A stretch of DNA of 64,000 nt, from NCBI GenBank assembly GCA_039683515.1, contig JBDKRG010000034.1, positions 1 to 64,000 on the forward strand, given 5' to 3'. The translations under genes were made by a program, and so were the position numbers. Below the pieces are notes generated by a model. The model had not been told where the DNA came from and made no database searches. It saw nothing but the letters and a program-made list of their open reading frames with translations. The stretch is from JAJFUE01 sp039683515 (lineage in GTDB: Bacteria; Sumerlaeota; Sumerlaeia; MVZB01). How positions within the stretch are numbered: position 1 is the stretch's first letter; each line of letters opens with the position of its first letter. Of the stretch, positions 62,078 to 64,000 are shown piece by piece.

Positions 62078-63534
62078 ACGGAAGACCGCTGCAATTGTTC
62101 CTTTTCCAAGGCAACGATTTGCTCATTGTCGATGCATCGGCGCAAAACAGCCAATGGAACCTGCAACGAGCGGAACGAATTGCGGATTATCAGACTACGC
62201 CTCGCGATCAGCTTGCGTCGATCATTCGCAGCCAGACTGCCGATCGCCGCAAGGATACTCAACAGACACGGCATACGGTCCTGGTCATTGAACGTTCCGA
62301 TTTGGCCGTTTTAAATTTAACGTTCCCAGCCGGCAGCGCGGACGAAACGCAGGCGATGTTGGAATTGGAACTCGATCACCAGTTGCCGCTTGATATGAAC
62401 AAAATCTGTTATGGGTACCATAAACATACCGATGGGGAACAGGACCATATTCAGGTTTTCTGGTCGCCATTCGAGAGAATTCAACCGCGAATGGACTGCC
62501 TTAAGTTGGTCGGGATTGAGATCGAGGAAATCTATCCGGCACTCCCCTTCTATTATGATTTGATCCAAGATCCTGACGCCAATCATCCATCAACTTATGT
62601 TTTGGTGCGCTCAAACTGTGTTGAACTGGTCAACTGGTCCAATCCGCGAATCATCGGTTTAAGCCGGCAGATAACCCTCAATGATAGCGCAGATGAACAA
62701 AGTTTTTGTGCGGAACTCGGTCGCACAATCGATTCGTTCTTTGATCATGCGGCTCAGGATGACAAACCTGCTTTCATTGCATCGGAACAAAACACGGGTG
62801 CAGTCAGAAACGCCTTCGCCAGCCGCGGACTACTTCTTGATGGGCATAAAGCGAATTTGAAATGGATGGGCGACATTCAAGACGAAGATGCTTTTGCCTT
62901 CTTACCGGTCATCGCGGTCCTAAACGGAATCCCGATCGAAACTCCCGCGAACGGATCCGTCTCCGAAACGCAAACACTCAACATGTTGCCCCGCAGCATC
63001 GAGGAGCAACGCCGGCGGCACCGTATTCGGAAATCGATGATTCAGGTGGGCGGTCTTTTGGTCATCGCCATTGCACTGGTAATGGCCAATTTGCTCCTTT
63101 ATGTGAACCGGCTGCAAACGCAAATTGACTATAATACCGGCGAGATCCAGCGGTTGACCCCTGAAGCGCGTCAGGTTGAGGCAATGGAGGAACGAATCGC
63201 ATCCATACGTCGGCAGATCAATTACGTGATCACTCCGGTCGATGCGTTGGGAACCATCAATGAAATCCTATCAACACAGGCAAGTCGTCTGGATGGCTTG
63301 TTCCTGGACCATTTTGACTATACGGAATCGGGCCTCATCTCGCTCGAAGGGCATGCAACCAACGATATCACGCCCTGGTCATTCGCCGAGGCTTTGGATA
63401 AAAGCGGCCGATTTAGGATAACCAAGAAGCCCAGAATCGAACGAAAGCCCTATGGTGAAACACGCGCTATCCGGTTCCAATTGAGCTGTCAGGCCCTGAG
63501 TGCCCCATCCACGAAAGGAGCCAAACCCGAATGA
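62074..63534 (+). CDS. gspL: GspL-like (PilM/PilN fusion) T2SS assembly protein
   Basis: The 486-residue protein has a cytoplasmic actin-like PilM/GspL domain (1-300), one transmembrane helix (about 323-345, VGGLLVIAIALVMANLLLYV) and a periplasmic coiled-coil/ferredoxin-like PilN-type domain (346-470). In T2SS, GspL links the ATPase GspE to the inner-membrane platform with GspM. ATGA overlaps both neighbours. Confidence 0.82.
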   Translation: MNGRPLQLFLFQGNDLLIVDASAQNSQWNLQRAERIADYQTTPRDQLASIIRSQTADRRKDTQQTRHTVLVIERSDLAVLNLTFPAGSADETQAMLELELDHQLPLDMNKICYGYHKHTDGEQDHIQVFWSPFERIQPRMDCLKLVGIEIEEIYPALPFYYDLIQDPDANHPSTYVLVRSNCVELVNWSNPRIIGLSRQITLNDSADEQSFCAELGRTIDSFFDHAAQDDKPAFIASEQNTGAVRNAFASRGLLLDGHKANLKWMGDIQDEDAFAFLPVIAVLNGIPIETPANGSVSETQTLNMLPRSIEEQRRRHRIRKSMIQVGGLLVIAIALVMANLLLYVNRLQTQIDYNTGEIQRLTPEARQVEAMEERIASIRRQINYVITPVDALGTINEILSTQASRLDGLFLDHFDYTESGLISLEGHATNDITPWSFAEALDKSGRFRITKKPRIERKPYGETRAIRFQLSCQALSAPSTKGAKPE

Positions 63535-64000
63535 TTGGGAAATTAAGCACCCGGGAAAAACGCATTTTCATGCTAACCCTCGCGATCGCATTGATTGCGA
63601 TCGTTCAGCTTTGGGTCGCCAAACCCGTCTTGGGCCAAATTCGCCACGTCCGGGCGAAGGCAAGCATTACCGCCCAGGATCTGGCCCGCCTAAACAACGT
63701 ATTGACGAACCGGCAACAGGTCGAAAAGGCATACGAATCGATTCGCAATCGGATAACTTCGACCAAAACACCCGAACGGGAAATCATCGAGATTTTGCAG
63801 TCCGTGCAACAAGCGGCTGAGGACAGCAAGATCGAAATCCTGCTGAATGTGCATACAAAAGATGAACCCCAGGAATATTTCAACATTCACACAATCAATT
63901 TCCAGGGGCGCGGCGAACTGCCGCAATTCATTCAAATGCTGGCGCGCCTGCAAAACCCCCAACTTGGGCTGAAAGTAACCGATATGCGTTTTGCCCTGAA
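63531..64000 (+). CDS. gspM: GspM/PilO-like T2SS protein, cut by the window end
   Basis: The visible 156 residues begin MIGKLSTREKRIFML with one transmembrane helix (about 12-30), followed by a coiled coil (35-80) and a ferredoxin-like PilO/GspM domain with the GELPQFIQMLARLQ segment. It partners GspL. The reading frame is open at base 64000. It overlaps gspL by ATGA. Confidence 0.8.
   Translation, partial: MIGKLSTREKRIFMLTLAIALIAIVQLWVAKPVLGQIRHVRAKASITAQDLARLNNVLTNRQQVEKAYESIRNRITSTKTPEREIIEILQSVQQAAEDSKIEILLNVHTKDEPQEYFNIHTINFQGRGELPQFIQMLARLQNPQLGLKVTDMRFAL

Overview
The window is 64 kb of high-GC chromosomal DNA (most genes look about 65% GC, with AT-rich islands near 18.9-19.2 kb and 48.9-51.1 kb). 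It comes from a Gram-negative-type bacterium: it carries type II secretion (T2SS) pseudopilins, a lipoprotein signal and many Sec signal peptides. There is no rRNA gene, so the taxon is open. CotH/VTC/DUF4956, a MoxR-vWA-beta-propeller set, very large repeat proteins and many dispersed intergenic micro-repeats fit an uncultured PVC-like, Sumerlaeota-like or Hydrogenedentota-like lineage; this is an inference from gene content only.

Layout. 0-14.6 kb (minus): cbpA-like DnaJ, a small excisionase-type HTH protein, a zinc-ribbon/AAA/TPR ATPase, a 3005-residue secreted multidomain protein with three [terpene-cyclase-like toroid + MG2-like + FN3] supermodules, a TolB-like propeller and a caspase-like peptidase domain, then a 359-residue secreted protein that ends in the same residues, WTLYR. 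14.7-25.3 kb: a small exported protein with a strong terminator, 5-formyl-THF cyclo-ligase, a nucleotidyltransferase-like protein, HemW-like radical SAM protein, two orphans, the CotH-DUF4956-VTC operon, a DUF2007-like protein, tRNA-Cys and the CCA-adding enzyme. 25.4-34.8 kb: a TraB/ChaN-like protein, a polytopic membrane protein, rbfA, galE, a GT2 glycosyltransferase, a GT87-like membrane protein, glutamate dehydrogenase and a membrane protein. 34.9-38.9 kb: phosphoketolase and acetate kinase, which together yield acetate and ATP from sugar phosphates.

39.2-45.5 kb (plus): a four-gene MoxR-vWA-beta-propeller (bpX) ternary system with mostly ATGA-coupled genes, followed convergently by a URO-D/MtaA-like protein. 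46.6-47.9 kb: a truncated IS21-family istA inserted in the 3' part of a TlpA-like thioredoxin lipoprotein gene. 47.8-59.3 kb (minus): an envelope/regulatory cluster of two paralogous exported TPR proteins, a beta-helix/TPR protein, an ECF-type sigma factor, a zf-HC2 membrane protein (candidate anti-sigma factor), an anchored orphan, a MauE-thioredoxin fusion and the broken TlpA. 59.5-64 kb (plus): T2SS genes in the order I-J-G-K-L-M, all translationally coupled, running off the window end.

Intergenic space is rich in dispersed repeats: hexamer arrays, heptamer arrays, inverted elements and two ~210-bp composite palindromes. One such element has been captured as the coding 3' end of a gene in the ternary system.
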